A stretch of 64,000 nt of DNA from Phyllobacterium sp. T1293 (GTDB lineage: Bacteria; Pseudomonadota; Alphaproteobacteria; Rhizobiales; Rhizobiaceae), in NCBI RefSeq assembly GCF_020731415.2, contig NZ_CP088273.1, forward strand, positions 3,477,001 through 3,541,000, read 5' to 3'. A model generated the notes under the pieces. That model saw only the letters and a program-made list of their open reading frames with translations, searched no databases and was not told the origin of the DNA. Shown here in pieces: positions 29,121-37,186 of the stretch. Numbering within the stretch: the stretch's first letter is position 1; every line of letters starts with the position of its first letter. The position numbers were made by a program, and so were the translations under genes.

Positions 29121-29531
29121 ATGGGGAACGCGATGATCGGTTACACGATGTTCGGAACGAATGATCTGCCAAAATCTCTTCGGTTTTACGATCCGATCAT
29201 GGCTGAGATGGGCCTTGATCAGTGCTGGCGTGACGAACAGTCGGTTTCATGGGGTAAGCGAGCAGACGAGGATTTGCCACGCTTCTTCGTGGGGTATCCC
29301 TTCGACGGCGGCTTGGCAACCATTGGCAATGGCGCGATGACCGCCTTCAGGTTCGACGATGCTGATATCATTGATCGCCTCTATGCACTGGCGATGCGGA
29401 ATGGTGGGAGTGATGAGGGCGCGCCCGGACGGCGACCGCATTATGGAGAAGGCTTTTACGGAGCTTATGTTCGCGATCCTGACGGCAACAAGCTGGCCTT
29501 CGTTTGTTATAACGCGAAGAAATCCGCGTGA
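29121..29531 (+). CDS. VOC-superfamily (glyoxalase/bleomycin resistance-like) protein
   Basis: A small protein of 136 residues, or 132 if the second ATG at 29133 is used. It begins MIGYTMFGTNDLPKSLRFYD and ends YGAYVRDPDGNKLAFVCY, the paired beta-alpha-beta-beta-beta halves of a VOC fold. DPDGNKLAFV carries the usual metal-ligand Glu position replaced by Ala-Phe, so metal binding is uncertain. The substrate is unknown. It ends near a bidirectional hairpin shared with rpoH. Confidence 0.8.
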   Translation: MGNAMIGYTMFGTNDLPKSLRFYDPIMAEMGLDQCWRDEQSVSWGKRADEDLPRFFVGYPFDGGLATIGNGAMTAFRFDDADIIDRLYALAMRNGGSDEGAPGRRPHYGEGFYGAYVRDPDGNKLAFVCYNAKKSA

Positions 29532-29561
29532 TATTTTCCAGTTGATAGGCAGGATTGAAAC

Positions 29562-29590
29562 AAAAAAAGCCCCGGAAATCCGGAGCCTTT
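29562..29590 (-). terminator. Terminator after rpoH (possibly bidirectional)
   Basis: On the minus strand GGCTCCGG and CCGGGGCT form a stem around ATTT, followed by seven T. On the plus strand it could also stop the VOC gene. Confidence 0.8.
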
Positions 29591-29611
29591 ATGTTCTTCG
29601 TGGGGCAGTGT

Positions 29612-30523
29612 TTAGCGGGCGTCGGAACCTGTCGAGACGAGCGCCTTCTGCTGTTTGATGGCAGCGGCTTTCACCGCGTCCTGCACCTTTTCAAAGGCAC
29701 GTACTTCGATCTGGCGTACACGTTCCCGGCTGATGCCGAATTCGGTCGACAAATCTTCGAGCGTTATCGGATCATCAGCCAGACGGCGGGCCTGGAAAAT
29801 GCGCCGTTCACGATCATTGAGCGATGACATGGCTCCGGTGAGCATTTCGCGCCGGTTCTCCAGTTCATCCTGTTCAATCAGCATTTCCTCGGCGCTGTCG
29901 TGGTCATCAACAAGCCAATCCTGCCAGTCGCCGCCAGCTTCGCCGTCGGCGGAGCGGATTGGAGCATTGAGCGATGCATCGCCGGAAAGCCGGCGGTTCA
30001 TCGATACGACCTCGTCCTCGGATACGCTGAGGCGTGTTGCGATTTCCTTGACCTGTTCAGGGTTAAGGTCGCCATCATCAAGCGCCTGAATCTTGCTCTT
30101 CACCTTGCGCAGGTTGAAGAACAGGCGCTTCTGGTTGGCTGTCGTGCCCATTTTCACAAGGCTCCACGACCGCAGGACATATTCCTGAATCGAGGCCTTG
30201 ATCCACCACATGGCATAGGTTGCCAAACGGAAGCCGCGTTCCGGCTCAAAGCGTTTGACCGCCTGCATCAGGCCGACATTGCCTTCGGAAATAACTTCGC
30301 CAATTGGCAGGCCGTAACCGCGATAACCCATGGCAATCTTGGCGACGAGCCGTAGATGGCTGGTCACTAGTCTATGAGCCGCTTTCGGATCGGCATGCTC
30401 CAGATACCGCTTGGCGAGCATGTACTCTTCCTGCGGTTCGAGCATGGGAAAACGGCGAATCTCTTCGAGGTAACGGGTCAAACCACCGTCACCAGCTACA
30501 ATACTTGGAAGATTTTGGGCCAC
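29612..30523 (-). CDS. rpoH: RNA polymerase sigma-32 factor RpoH (RpoH1 type)
   Basis: The 303-residue heat-shock sigma factor has the RpoH box and sigma region 2 in ERGFRLATYAMWWIKASIQE, followed by YVLRSWSLVKMGTTANQKR. Region 4 is TLEDLSTEFGISRERVRQIE near the end. Its N-terminus AQNLPSIVAGDGGLTRYLEE matches the RpoH1 branch of rhizobia. The GTG at 30523 is chosen because GGAGGGG lies just before it; upstream open codons are out of family. It sits 260 bases downstream of rluD with room for its own promoter. Confidence 0.95.
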   Translation of the reverse strand: MAQNLPSIVAGDGGLTRYLEEIRRFPMLEPQEEYMLAKRYLEHADPKAAHRLVTSHLRLVAKIAMGYRGYGLPIGEVISEGNVGLMQAVKRFEPERGFRLATYAMWWIKASIQEYVLRSWSLVKMGTTANQKRLFFNLRKVKSKIQALDDGDLNPEQVKEIATRLSVSEDEVVSMNRRLSGDASLNAPIRSADGEAGGDWQDWLVDDHDSAEEMLIEQDELENRREMLTGAMSSLNDRERRIFQARRLADDPITLEDLSTEFGISRERVRQIEVRAFEKVQDAVKAAAIKQQKALVSTGSDAR

Positions 30524-30782
30524 TGAGCACCCCTCCTCATTGTGAAATGAACCCCCATTACCGGCGGGTTCGCAGCAACCGGCCGCCCGCATTGCGCGGC
30601 ACGACCGGATTAATGCTATCCATATATAGGTAGCATTTTGTCAAAAACACGATGCATTAAGAACCGAAACATTTTGTCACATAAATGTGAACAATAGAGT
30701 CAGGATTTCCGCCTGCGTTCTATAACGTACGGTATGAAATAAAGTTCCGCAAGTCTTTTTGATTTTTTCTGTGTGCGCTGGC

Positions 30783-31841
30783 CTAGAGGGGAGTGGTGCG
30801 GAATGCCTCGAGCAATTCAGCCATATCATCAGGGGCGCCGACTTCAAATCGCATGATTTCGCCGGTGGATGGATGTTCGAAAGCCAAAACCTGCGCATGC
30901 AGCGCCTGCCTTGAAAAACCCTTGACGACGCTTTGCAGCGGTTCAGCCAGCTTGTTGGCCTTGGTCTTATAGGCACCGCCATATTCGACATCGCCAAGCA
31001 GGGGGTGGCCGATATGCGCCATATGGACACGAATCTGGTGGGTGCGGCCCGTCTCCAGACGGCATTCAATGAGGGAGGCAACTGCCGTCGAATCCTCTTT
31101 GGCGCCAAAGCGTTCCTGCACATCGAAATGCGTGACCGCGTGGCGCGCATCATCGCGCTCTTCATGCACGACGGCCTGTTTGGTGCGGTCGCGATGCGAA
31201 CGGCCGAGCGGCGCGTCAATGGTGCCGGTCTTGCGGTCCGGTGTGCCCCAAACGAGTGCCAGATAGGCCCGCTCCAGATCGCCGGTGCGGCCGTGATCGG
31301 CAAACTGGGCGCTCAGATGGCGGTGGGCAAGATCATTCTTGGCCACGACCATGACGCCGCTGGTTTCCTTATCAAGGCGATGAACGATGCCGGGCCGCTT
31401 CACGCCGCCAACGCCGGAAAGCGTATCACCGCAATGATAGATCAGCGCGTTGACGAGGGTGCCGGTCCAGTTCCCGTTACCGGGGTGAACCACAAGACCT
31501 GCTGGCTTGTTGATAACGATGAGGTCCGCATCTTCATAGAGAATATCAAGCGCGATATCTTCGCCCGCAGGCGTTGCGTCTTCCGGTTCGGGTATCTCAA
31601 CGGTGATGCTGATACCTTCGCGCAGCTTGTGTGTTGTCTCGCGCACAACCTTGCCATCGACTGTCACCTGACCATCGGCAATGAGCACCTGAATGCGGTT
31701 GCGGGACAAATCCGGTGCGAGTTGTGCTGAAAGCCAAGCGTCAAGACGCTTGCCCGTTGCCTCACTATCGGTAATTAGCTCTTTCAAAGACCGCGTCCCT
31801 TCGTTACAGAGGCTTGGTTTCGAAACCTCGGAGAATGCCAT
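30783..31841 (-). CDS. rluD: 23S rRNA pseudouridine synthase RluD-like
   Basis: This is an RluA/RluD-type pseudouridine synthase of 352 residues. An S4 RNA-binding domain (about 30-85) precedes the catalytic domain. HRLDKETSGVMVVAKND lies at about 154-170 and Asp157 is the catalytic residue. RluD modifies helix 69 of 23S rRNA; the exact target sites here are inferred. The ATG start at 31841 is only two bases from the start of the divergent gene. A TTG at 31787, before the S4 domain, would leave room for promoters and is an alternative. Confidence 0.9.
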   Translation of the reverse strand: MAFSEVSKPSLCNEGTRSLKELITDSEATGKRLDAWLSAQLAPDLSRNRIQVLIADGQVTVDGKVVRETTHKLREGISITVEIPEPEDATPAGEDIALDILYEDADLIVINKPAGLVVHPGNGNWTGTLVNALIYHCGDTLSGVGGVKRPGIVHRLDKETSGVMVVAKNDLAHRHLSAQFADHGRTGDLERAYLALVWGTPDRKTGTIDAPLGRSHRDRTKQAVVHEERDDARHAVTHFDVQERFGAKEDSTAVASLIECRLETGRTHQIRVHMAHIGHPLLGDVEYGGAYKTKANKLAEPLQSVVKGFSRQALHAQVLAFEHPSTGEIMRFEVGAPDDMAELLEAFRTTPL

Positions 31842-31843
31842 AC

Positions 31844-32245
31844 ATGGCCAATATCAATGCTGATACAGAAACGGAAGAGCAGCCGCTCGATCCTGCAATG
31901 GAACGGGTGCGCCGCAAGATGATCCGGCTTCTGGCTGTTTCCATCGGCATTATGGTGATTGGTCTTATGGCGGTGCTTGCAGCCATTGTCTACAAGATTA
32001 ACCAGCCGGTGGGTGGAACAGCCAAGCAAACGGCCATTGCCGCTCCTGCGTCGGGGCAGCCGATTGGCGATGCGCTGGTGGGGGAAGCTATCACGCTAGA
32101 TCCGGGCACTCGGGTTCTGTCGCATAATCTTTCGGGGTCTATGCTGTCGCTGGAAACAAGGCTGGCCAACGGTACACGGCAGATTCTCGTCTATGATGTG
32201 GCCACCAAGCGCGTGGTTGCGCGCATTTCGGAAGCCGCCAATTAA
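31844..32245 (+). CDS. Small inner membrane protein (DUF6476-like)
   Basis: The 133-residue protein has an acidic cytoplasmic start (MANINADTETEEQPLD), one membrane helix at about 28-55 (LLAVSIGIMVIGLMAVLAAI), and a C-terminal domain with TRVLSHNLSGSMLSLETRLA that is likely periplasmic. Similar proteins occur beside rluD in many Rhizobiales, and I believe they are filed as DUF6476; the function is unknown. GGAGA precedes the ATG. The frame is open to 31814 inside rluD, but the later start fits better. Confidence 0.72.
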   Translation: MANINADTETEEQPLDPAMERVRRKMIRLLAVSIGIMVIGLMAVLAAIVYKINQPVGGTAKQTAIAAPASGQPIGDALVGEAITLDPGTRVLSHNLSGSMLSLETRLANGTRQILVYDVATKRVVARISEAAN

Positions 32246-32332
32246 GGCATCGATGAAGGTGCGATGATCAATCTCTATCAATTGGTCATTGCGCTTTTTG
32301 ATTTGCTTGATTATACCCGCCCAATCGACTGC

Positions 32333-32407
32333 GCGCCCATCGTCTAGCGGTCAGGACGGCGCCCTCTCACGGCGCAAACAGGGGTTCGATTCCCCTTGGG
32401 CGTACCA
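32333..32407 (+). tRNA. tRNA-Glu (anticodon CTC)
   Basis: A full cloverleaf can be drawn. The acceptor GCGCCCA pairs with TGGGCGT. The anticodon stem GCGCC/GGCGC carries loop CTCTCAC with anticodon CTC. The T arm AGGGG-TTCGATT-CCCCT is followed by encoded CCA. The 3' half (from 32361) is also the left end of the integrated element, whose copy keeps the tRNA intact. Confidence 0.95.
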
Positions 32408-32416
32408 ATCAATTCA
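32361..32416. repeat. Left attachment site (attL), 56-bp direct repeat
   Basis: Starts within the anticodon arm of tRNA-Glu and runs nine bases past the CCA end. It is identical over all 56 bases to 54200-54255. Confidence 0.93.
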
Positions 32417-32787
32417 ATGGCTTGGCGTGGCGTGTCGTAGATACATGCAATAAGCATCAAATAAGCCAATTCGAATGGCCATTGGGTTGCTGCGCTCTGG
32501 CCAACTGTCACATGAACCTCGACATCGAAAACCACTTCATGAGTGGCAACGTTTGCACTATCCATATCTAAGAAATCAGGAAAATCTCGAATCTCGACGT
32601 GAAGGATACAGGCTTTGAAAGCAGATATAGAGTACTGATACGGTGTACTGAGTTGACATAACAGAAAATAACACTATTTTAGAAAGCAGCAATAGACAGC
32701 GAGACTTCCGTAAGGTCGCTATTGCAAGTCCGCCCAAGAGGCCAGCATACCACGGTAAGCGACACTCGCACGATCTAATTAGTGATT
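32417..32787. other. Gene-free left end of the element
   Basis: About 370 bases with no supported gene. A minus-strand frame of 73 codons (32344-32565) runs through the tRNA and looks accidental. The stretch is A+T-rich towards its right end. Nothing else recognisable. Confidence 0.5.
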
Positions 32788-32789
32788 AT

Positions 32790-32818
32790 AAAAAGGGCTC
32801 CTTACGGGGCCTTTTTTA
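32790..32818 (-). terminator. Bidirectional hairpin terminator
   Basis: AAAAGGGCTCC and GGGGCCTTTTTT pair around TTAC; runs of A and T on either side let it work in both directions. It closes the hypothetical gene that follows on the minus strand. Confidence 0.8.
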
Positions 32819-33304
32819 TTGCTTCGGAATTGTAATGCCGTTGTAATGAGACTTCTTGATGAGCACGCGGATTTTCTCGCGCTTGCCTGTCTTCGACATA
32901 TCAAAATAGCGTTCGTATGCTGATTTCACAACAAGCTCTGTATCAATTCTCTTAGACCGACTTGGCGTCAACTGATACATGATCGAATAGTGGGTGCCGT
33001 TAATAGGCTGAGCATTACATATCACCAAGTTGTTGACGTTATTTTTGTCTCGCGATTCCCAGCTTGGATAATTCTGATCGATCATAGCTCTGCAATGGTC
33101 AGGAAGAGTCAAAGACCAACCGTAGCGAAGTGTACAGAATTCGCGCCATCTGCCGCCCTCATCCTGGAATCTTTCCTCAACTGGATCATCCGCGCTGTCG
33201 GCCTTTGAATACACATGGGAATGGTAGGAAACGCGGACAGTGATGTCGCGCCCCTCCGGTCCTTGCCCCACTAGTTTTACAGTGAAGGGTTGCAGGTGGT
33301 GCAA
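32816..33304 (-). CDS. Hypothetical protein
   Basis: The frame gives 162 residues from a TTG; no ATG is available near the N-terminus and the true start may differ. It begins HHLQPFTVKLVGQGPEGRD and has VRVSYHSHVYSKADS and WSLTLPDHCRAMIDQNYPSW, then a basic C-terminus. It does not match a family I know. The pattern HPF..V...GR...V.Y.SH.F occurs in small proteins of other mobile elements, but I cannot name a function. It lies near attL and ends at a terminator, so it may be a self-contained cargo gene. Confidence 0.6.
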   Translation of the reverse strand: MHHLQPFTVKLVGQGPEGRDITVRVSYHSHVYSKADSADDPVEERFQDEGGRWREFCTLRYGWSLTLPDHCRAMIDQNYPSWESRDKNNVNNLVICNAQPINGTHYSIMYQLTPSRSKRIDTELVVKSAYERYFDMSKTGKREKIRVLIKKSHYNGITIPKQ

Positions 33305-33699
33305 ATTATATTTGGTACCGAGTGAAACTATCGGTCTATGGATAATTGGAAAAGGCAGTTTGCAACCCCCATGAGCAAGATGTGACTAAGTATGTTACGA
33401 ACTGCTGTGTTAACAATCCAGCACTTTACAAAAGGTCTTCAACCCAGCCTTAGTATTTGTACCGATTGTAAGAAATTGGGTGCTAGGCAAAATTCTTCAG
33501 CGCAGTGGAGCGGGAGGGTTATAAACTAATCCGCACATCGTTAGCGTTTACCACTTCTAGTAAACGCGCTTTAAAGGGGTAAGCATCTGAAAATGAATAT
33601 TGTTTGGAGCTAACTTGTCAATCCGAATGATTTCACTGCAGAGCCGATTTAAATTGATCTACCCCATAGAAAACATTGAGAAATCGCATTTTTACCTGC
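33305..33699. other. Gene-free stretch in the element
   Basis: About 395 bases between two minus-strand genes. A+T-rich, with no supported frame, tRNA or strong hairpin. It may hold the promoter of the 33304 gene. Confidence 0.4.
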
Positions 33700-34266
33700 C
33701 TACTTAGTAGGTCTGGTTGAGTCGCCGATGTATTGAATTAGCTCTTCTTCTTGACATGCCGGGTAGCTCAGGCATTGCCAAACAAGCTTGCTGCGCTCTC
33801 CCTGTTGGTGAATTGTTATCGACCTCATTCCATTGGAGCATTTGGGGCAGGCCTTAGCATGACTTTCAAATATTCTTGGCGGTCCGTCGATTCGAAGCTC
33901 GTTTTCCAACAAACTTGTTGGGGCATCGATATAACGTTGTTCTTTGAATGGTCCTTGTTCTCCCTCTGCCGATTTATTCTGGGCCTGCCGGTGATTATTG
34001 GGGATGAATTCCCCATCGCCTAGGCGCTTATTTAATTTGGCTATGCTCCAACCTGCGCTGAGCCCAGCTAATAGGCTAATGAAAAACCTGATCGAACCGG
34101 GAGTACGGTCTACGCCGCCGTGATGCGAACATGCCCCTTGTCTCCCTATGGACATGGAGTGCCAACCATCTTCACACGTTCGAGGGCCCTGCACGCTAGA
34201 AACACCCATAAAAGTGACCAGCCATACAACTATTCCAATGAGCCAAGGCGACCTAAGAAACGACAT
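33700..34266 (-). CDS. Membrane protein with DUF3761-like motif and C-terminal zinc ribbon
   Basis: A protein of 188 residues from ATG 34266 starts with a membrane helix (WLIGIVVWLVTFMGVSS). Next is an exported segment CEDGWHSMSIGRQGACSHHG that follows the DUF3761 pattern (C-x-DG..CSHHGGV). A second helix (FFISLLAGLSAGWSIAKL) leads to a C-terminal CPKC..C...C zinc ribbon of the topoisomerase type. This combination is odd, since one end is periplasmic and the other presumably cytoplasmic and nucleic-acid-binding. It begins eight bases after the gene that ends at 34275. Confidence 0.65.
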   Translation of the reverse strand: MSFLRSPWLIGIVVWLVTFMGVSSVQGPRTCEDGWHSMSIGRQGACSHHGGVDRTPGSIRFFISLLAGLSAGWSIAKLNKRLGDGEFIPNNHRQAQNKSAEGEQGPFKEQRYIDAPTSLLENELRIDGPPRIFESHAKACPKCSNGMRSITIHQQGERSKLVWQCLSYPACQEEELIQYIGDSTRPTK

Positions 34267-34274
34267 GGTGCCAA

Positions 34275-35177
34275 TTATCCGTTGTTGCCGTTGGCGCGCA
34301 GGTGCCATTCGATATCCGTAAGGACGGTGGCCTCTAGGGTAATATTGTCTCCAAACAGATTGGCATGCGCTGCCAGCAATCGCCGTGTCGCTACAACCGC
34401 CGCCGCCCGTCCTTCGCATTTTTCGTTGATTACTCTAATACTCTCCATAACGCCCTGTTCTTGGGATTGGAAAATCTCGATAATCGCGTACCAAACTCCC
34501 TTTCCACTCTTTCGTCGGCGCATAAGTTCCAACTGATCCTCGCCCATTTTGGCTAAGGCTTCGTACAGGTGGCGGTGTTCTGGGTCATCTTGGGCTTGTT
34601 GTCGGGCCTCATAGATAAAGCCTTTCATACTTGGCTCTTTTAAAAACTGGAGGGCGCTGGCGGTTTCCCAAAAGCTCTTGGACGCCCTGCGCATGGCCTG
34701 TTTTGCGTCAAAAGTTAAGGGCGGCCTTCGCTGGGAGACACCCCTTGCATCTTTCAGGCGGTCAGCCTTCACTTTTGGCCATATGTCTCTGCTAACCCGT
34801 TCAATGTCAGCAACTGATGGCGTCCAACGATACTTCTCTGCTATACGCTTCTTGCTCAGCTGCGGCCTTATTGAAACAACAGTGGCAGATGTCGACGTCA
34901 TGTCATGGATCGAGTTCATCAGCTCTGCCATGACTTCTTGGAGTCCGGCAGTTATTTTACCAGCATCGTCAAAGGTCCAAATCGCGCCATAGCTGCTATC
35001 TATTTCAACCGGCTTCCCATCTACATTATTCAGTAGCAAAGCCATTACCTTTTGACGAGAATTGGCATACTGCGGCATGGAATCTGAGCCGTGAACCAAT
35101 CCATCAACAAGCCTCTGCGAAAGTCGTAGAGGCTCGGAATTATCGGAAATTAGGAAATGCCGGAGTGTTAACGGCAT
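34275..35177 (-). CDS. Hypothetical protein, conserved in rhizobial elements
   Basis: The protein has 300 residues from ATG 35177 (the frame is open five codons further). It begins PLTLRHFLISDNSEPLRLSQ, a start I associate with unnamed rhizobial proteins, and is helical and charged with no signal or membrane segment. The middle has YGAIWTFDDAGKITAGLQEV and the C-terminus is rich in helices. No catalytic motif stands out. It is probably co-transcribed with the downstream zinc-ribbon protein gene. Confidence 0.6.
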   Translation of the reverse strand: MPLTLRHFLISDNSEPLRLSQRLVDGLVHGSDSMPQYANSRQKVMALLLNNVDGKPVEIDSSYGAIWTFDDAGKITAGLQEVMAELMNSIHDMTSTSATVVSIRPQLSKKRIAEKYRWTPSVADIERVSRDIWPKVKADRLKDARGVSQRRPPLTFDAKQAMRRASKSFWETASALQFLKEPSMKGFIYEARQQAQDDPEHRHLYEALAKMGEDQLELMRRRKSGKGVWYAIIEIFQSQEQGVMESIRVINEKCEGRAAAVVATRRLLAAHANLFGDNITLEATVLTDIEWHLRANGNNG

Positions 35178-35329
35178 GCATTCTGCCCGCACGTTCTATA
35201 GGCACAGACCAGAAATCTATTAGCCATTCATTCCTCCCCTGGAGGAATAGAATCACTGAATACTTCATGGGTCAATTGTACCTGTGAAATTGAGCCGTAG
35301 AGGGCTAATTCTTAAATTTCAAATTTGTA

Positions 35330-35563
35330 TCAATCCCTCAAAAGCAATAGCCTTGCTCCAGTACCGTTCCCGTTTGTTATTTCAATGTTATGCAATGCGT
35401 ACGCAGCTTTAATCTTCTCCTTGATCTTTTCGGACGCCAAGCCGGTGTTTTCAAAACGATGTACTGTTGAAAATGCAATTCCGGCATTTTCAGCAAGCTC
35501 TCGCACAGACCATTTCAAAATGGCACGGGCTGCTCGATTTGCCTCGGGGGTAAGTTCAGCCAT
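35330..35563 (-). CDS. XRE-family HTH regulator
   Basis: A compact repressor-like protein of 77 residues: TPEANRAARAILKWSVRELA, then ENAGIAFSTVHRFENTG is the helix-turn-helix, and the C-terminus EITNGNGTGARLLLLRD matches the small Cro/CI-like regulators of rhizobia. It diverges from the Tat-signal protein gene across a short region with three near-identical 18-base sites and a strong promoter. It is therefore the likely regulator of both genes. Confidence 0.85.
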   Translation of the reverse strand: MAELTPEANRAARAILKWSVRELAENAGIAFSTVHRFENTGLASEKIKEKIKAAYALHNIEITNGNGTGARLLLLRD

Positions 35564-35578
35564 ATGTTTCTCCGCATT

Positions 35579-35637
35579 GAATACACTTGTAGTTATTGAC
35601 GATGAATACGCTTGTAGTTATAACTACACTTGTATTC
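35579..35637. promoter_or_regulatory. Triple operator overlapping a promoter
   Basis: Three copies of one 18-base site lie here: GAATACACTTGTAGTTAT (35579-35596), GAATACGCTTGTAGTTAT (35604-35621) and, inverted, 35620-35637. The last two form the perfect palindrome TGTAGTTATAACTACA. A promoter TTGACG (35596-35601), 17 bases, TATAAC (35619-35624) reads towards the Tat-signal gene. Binding by the adjacent XRE protein would block it. Confidence 0.75.
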
Positions 35638-35661
35638 AGAAATCAGCAAGGAGTGATATCA

Positions 35662-36420
35662 ATGATCAACAAAACAAGTTCGGAAAATTTACCAACAATG
35701 AATCGTCGCAGCTTGCTTCTTGGCCTTGCTGCGGCATCGACTGTAGCCGCGAGCGCAGGGGGTACGGTAGCATCCGCCTCAAACCAACGCCCTAAATTGC
35801 TTAGCCTTGGGGATAAATTGTATGCGGCAGAGGCGGAATACATCGCGGCCTACAACGCTTTGATTGATGTAATTTTAGATTGGTCCCCACACTGGCCAGT
35901 AGCACCCGATCAAATTACCGAAGCGCGCTCTTATGCGTATAGAAATCTCGACTTAGAGCGAGATTTGCGCGGATATGGCGCTCCGCGAATCGGGGAAGAC
36001 AAAACCCGTCGAGTGTGGCACTCAAAAGACCTGCTCTCGGAGATACATAGAGCAGAGGAGCAGGTGGAAAGGTCCATATCTAAGAAAAGCCGCGCTGCGT
36101 TGGAGAAAGCAATCAAGAACGATCATCATCGTCTCGTCCTTGCAAAAAAATATGAAGCAGACTGCGAGCATATCAGGAACGCGTCGGGATGCGCTGCGGC
36201 CAAAGGCAGGGAGAAAGCCGCAGTTGCAGCACTCAAGGGCCTCATGTTTCAGATAATGGCCGAACCCGCTTCCAACATGACCGATGCGTTAATACAAGCT
36301 CAAGCGCTTACGGCGTGGGGGAAAACAGATGAGATATTTACCATCGGTTCCGAAAAGTGGGCGCCTCAACTGGCGGCTTCCATTCTGCGTTTAGCACAAC
36401 CCGCACGCAATGTGATTTAA
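35662..36420 (+). CDS. Exported protein with twin-arginine-like signal, unknown function
   Basis: The 252-residue protein has an N-terminal MNRRSLLLGLAAASTVAASA segment after a short leader, a good Tat- or Sec-type export signal. The mature part is helical, charged and cysteine-poor (DKLYAAEAEYIAAYNALIDV; SEIHRAEEQVERSISKKSRA). No family is recognised. AAGGAG lies eight bases before ATG 35662; the frame is open to 35596, but that would place the start inside the promoter. It is driven by the strong operator-covered promoter upstream. Confidence 0.7.
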   Translation: MINKTSSENLPTMNRRSLLLGLAAASTVAASAGGTVASASNQRPKLLSLGDKLYAAEAEYIAAYNALIDVILDWSPHWPVAPDQITEARSYAYRNLDLERDLRGYGAPRIGEDKTRRVWHSKDLLSEIHRAEEQVERSISKKSRAALEKAIKNDHHRLVLAKKYEADCEHIRNASGCAAAKGREKAAVAALKGLMFQIMAEPASNMTDALIQAQALTAWGKTDEIFTIGSEKWAPQLAASILRLAQPARNVI

Positions 36421-36431
36421 GGAGTTTGCAG

Positions 36432-36462
36432 ATGGCTCTCGGAGTTATGACCTGAGAGCCAT
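36432..36462 (+). terminator. Hairpin after the Tat-signal gene
   Basis: ATGGCTCTC and GAGAGCCAT form a nine-pair stem around 13 bases. There is no immediate T run (a T-rich stretch begins 15 bases later), so termination is uncertain. Confidence 0.45.
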
Positions 36463-36551
36463 GGGCGCCCTTCAGATTTTTTCCCCTTTTTATGGCGTCG
36501 CAAAAGTCCGAATGTGCTTGCTTTTTCGGTCTTGACTCTTTTCCTCAATAA

Positions 36552-36566
36552 GAACAAATGTAGAAC
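36552..36566. promoter_or_regulatory. LexA (SOS) box inside the element
   Basis: GAAC-AAATGTA-GAAC is the exact reverse complement form of the alphaproteobacterial LexA site GTTC-N7-GTTC. It lies 110 bases before the next plus-strand gene. Confidence 0.65.
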
Positions 36567-36675
36567 GGAACGCTATTGCGGCGACGTTCACCACACAATT
36601 TGAAATTTGATAACCCCAACTGTCTCGCGCGATGGGGAGCGAACAGGCTTTGTCTCTGGAAGGAGAAACGGGCCG

Positions 36676-36867
36676 ATGAACGAGCCAGTACTGAAACAAG
36701 AAGATGAAATTGAATTGCTGATTGCTAAACATGGTGGCGATTTCCGCGCGGCCATTGATGCCCTGTTGAAGGACAATGCATTTCTTATAAGAGAGATTGA
36801 ATACGCTTCACTCATTGCCGGGCACGGTTATGCGCGGGGCTGGAAGCCCAGAACGTCGAGGCATTGA
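36676..36867 (+). CDS. Small phage-type hypothetical protein
   Basis: A 63-residue protein from ATG 36676 (GGAG 12-16 bases upstream). It reads IELLIAKHGGDFRAAIDALL and ends ASLIAGHGYARGWKP, a layout seen in small unnamed proteins of rhizobial phages and islands. Function unknown. The frame is open to 36607 but lacks a ribosome site there. The next gene begins two bases after its stop. Confidence 0.65.
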   Translation: MNEPVLKQEDEIELLIAKHGGDFRAAIDALLKDNAFLIREIEYASLIAGHGYARGWKPRTSRH

Positions 36868-36868
36868 G

Positions 36869-37186
36869 ATGTCAGGACGAAGCAGAGGCGATATTTCCGA
36901 AACGCTGTTCAACCAGATTTACCCCTATCAGGTGGCTTTGACCGCCCTTGAGGTTCAGATGCGATTTAATGAGGTGAACAGCTTATCCCGCCAGCTCGAA
37001 TGTAGCCGCCTGAACAGGACTGCGTGGTGTTGGAACGAAGGCTACGTCATCTACTGCTTTGCGCTCAAGTCGCAGGCCGAAGCGTTCTTGCAGGCTTTCG
37101 ACGCAGAGTGGGTCGACCCCAAAGAACGCATGCGCCAAAAATGGGTGTCTCGCTGGCGGCGGATAGAGGTAGGCCGTCTTGGCTAG
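36869..37186 (+). CDS. Hypothetical protein
   Basis: The protein has 105 residues from ATG 36869 (the frame is open further upstream but inside the preceding gene). It reads FNQIYPYQVALTALEVQMRF, then a CSRLNRTAWCWNEGYVIYCF segment that suggests an alpha-beta fold, and ends with basic residues. No known family. It overlaps the next gene by eight bases, so this is a tight operon of small genes behind the LexA-type box. Confidence 0.6.
   Translation: MSGRSRGDISETLFNQIYPYQVALTALEVQMRFNEVNSLSRQLECSRLNRTAWCWNEGYVIYCFALKSQAEAFLQAFDAEWVDPKERMRQKWVSRWRRIEVGRLG

Noticed and set aside
30524..30782. Promoter for rpoH with TTGACA on the minus strand
   Set aside because: A TTGACA is present near 30640, but no acceptable -10 lies at the right spacing, so I do not list it.
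32344..32565. 73-codon minus-strand frame through tRNA-Glu
   Set aside because: Its end reads GTPKGNRTPVCAVRG, the usual accidental translation of the antisense of this tRNA; the same segment appears at attR for the same reason.
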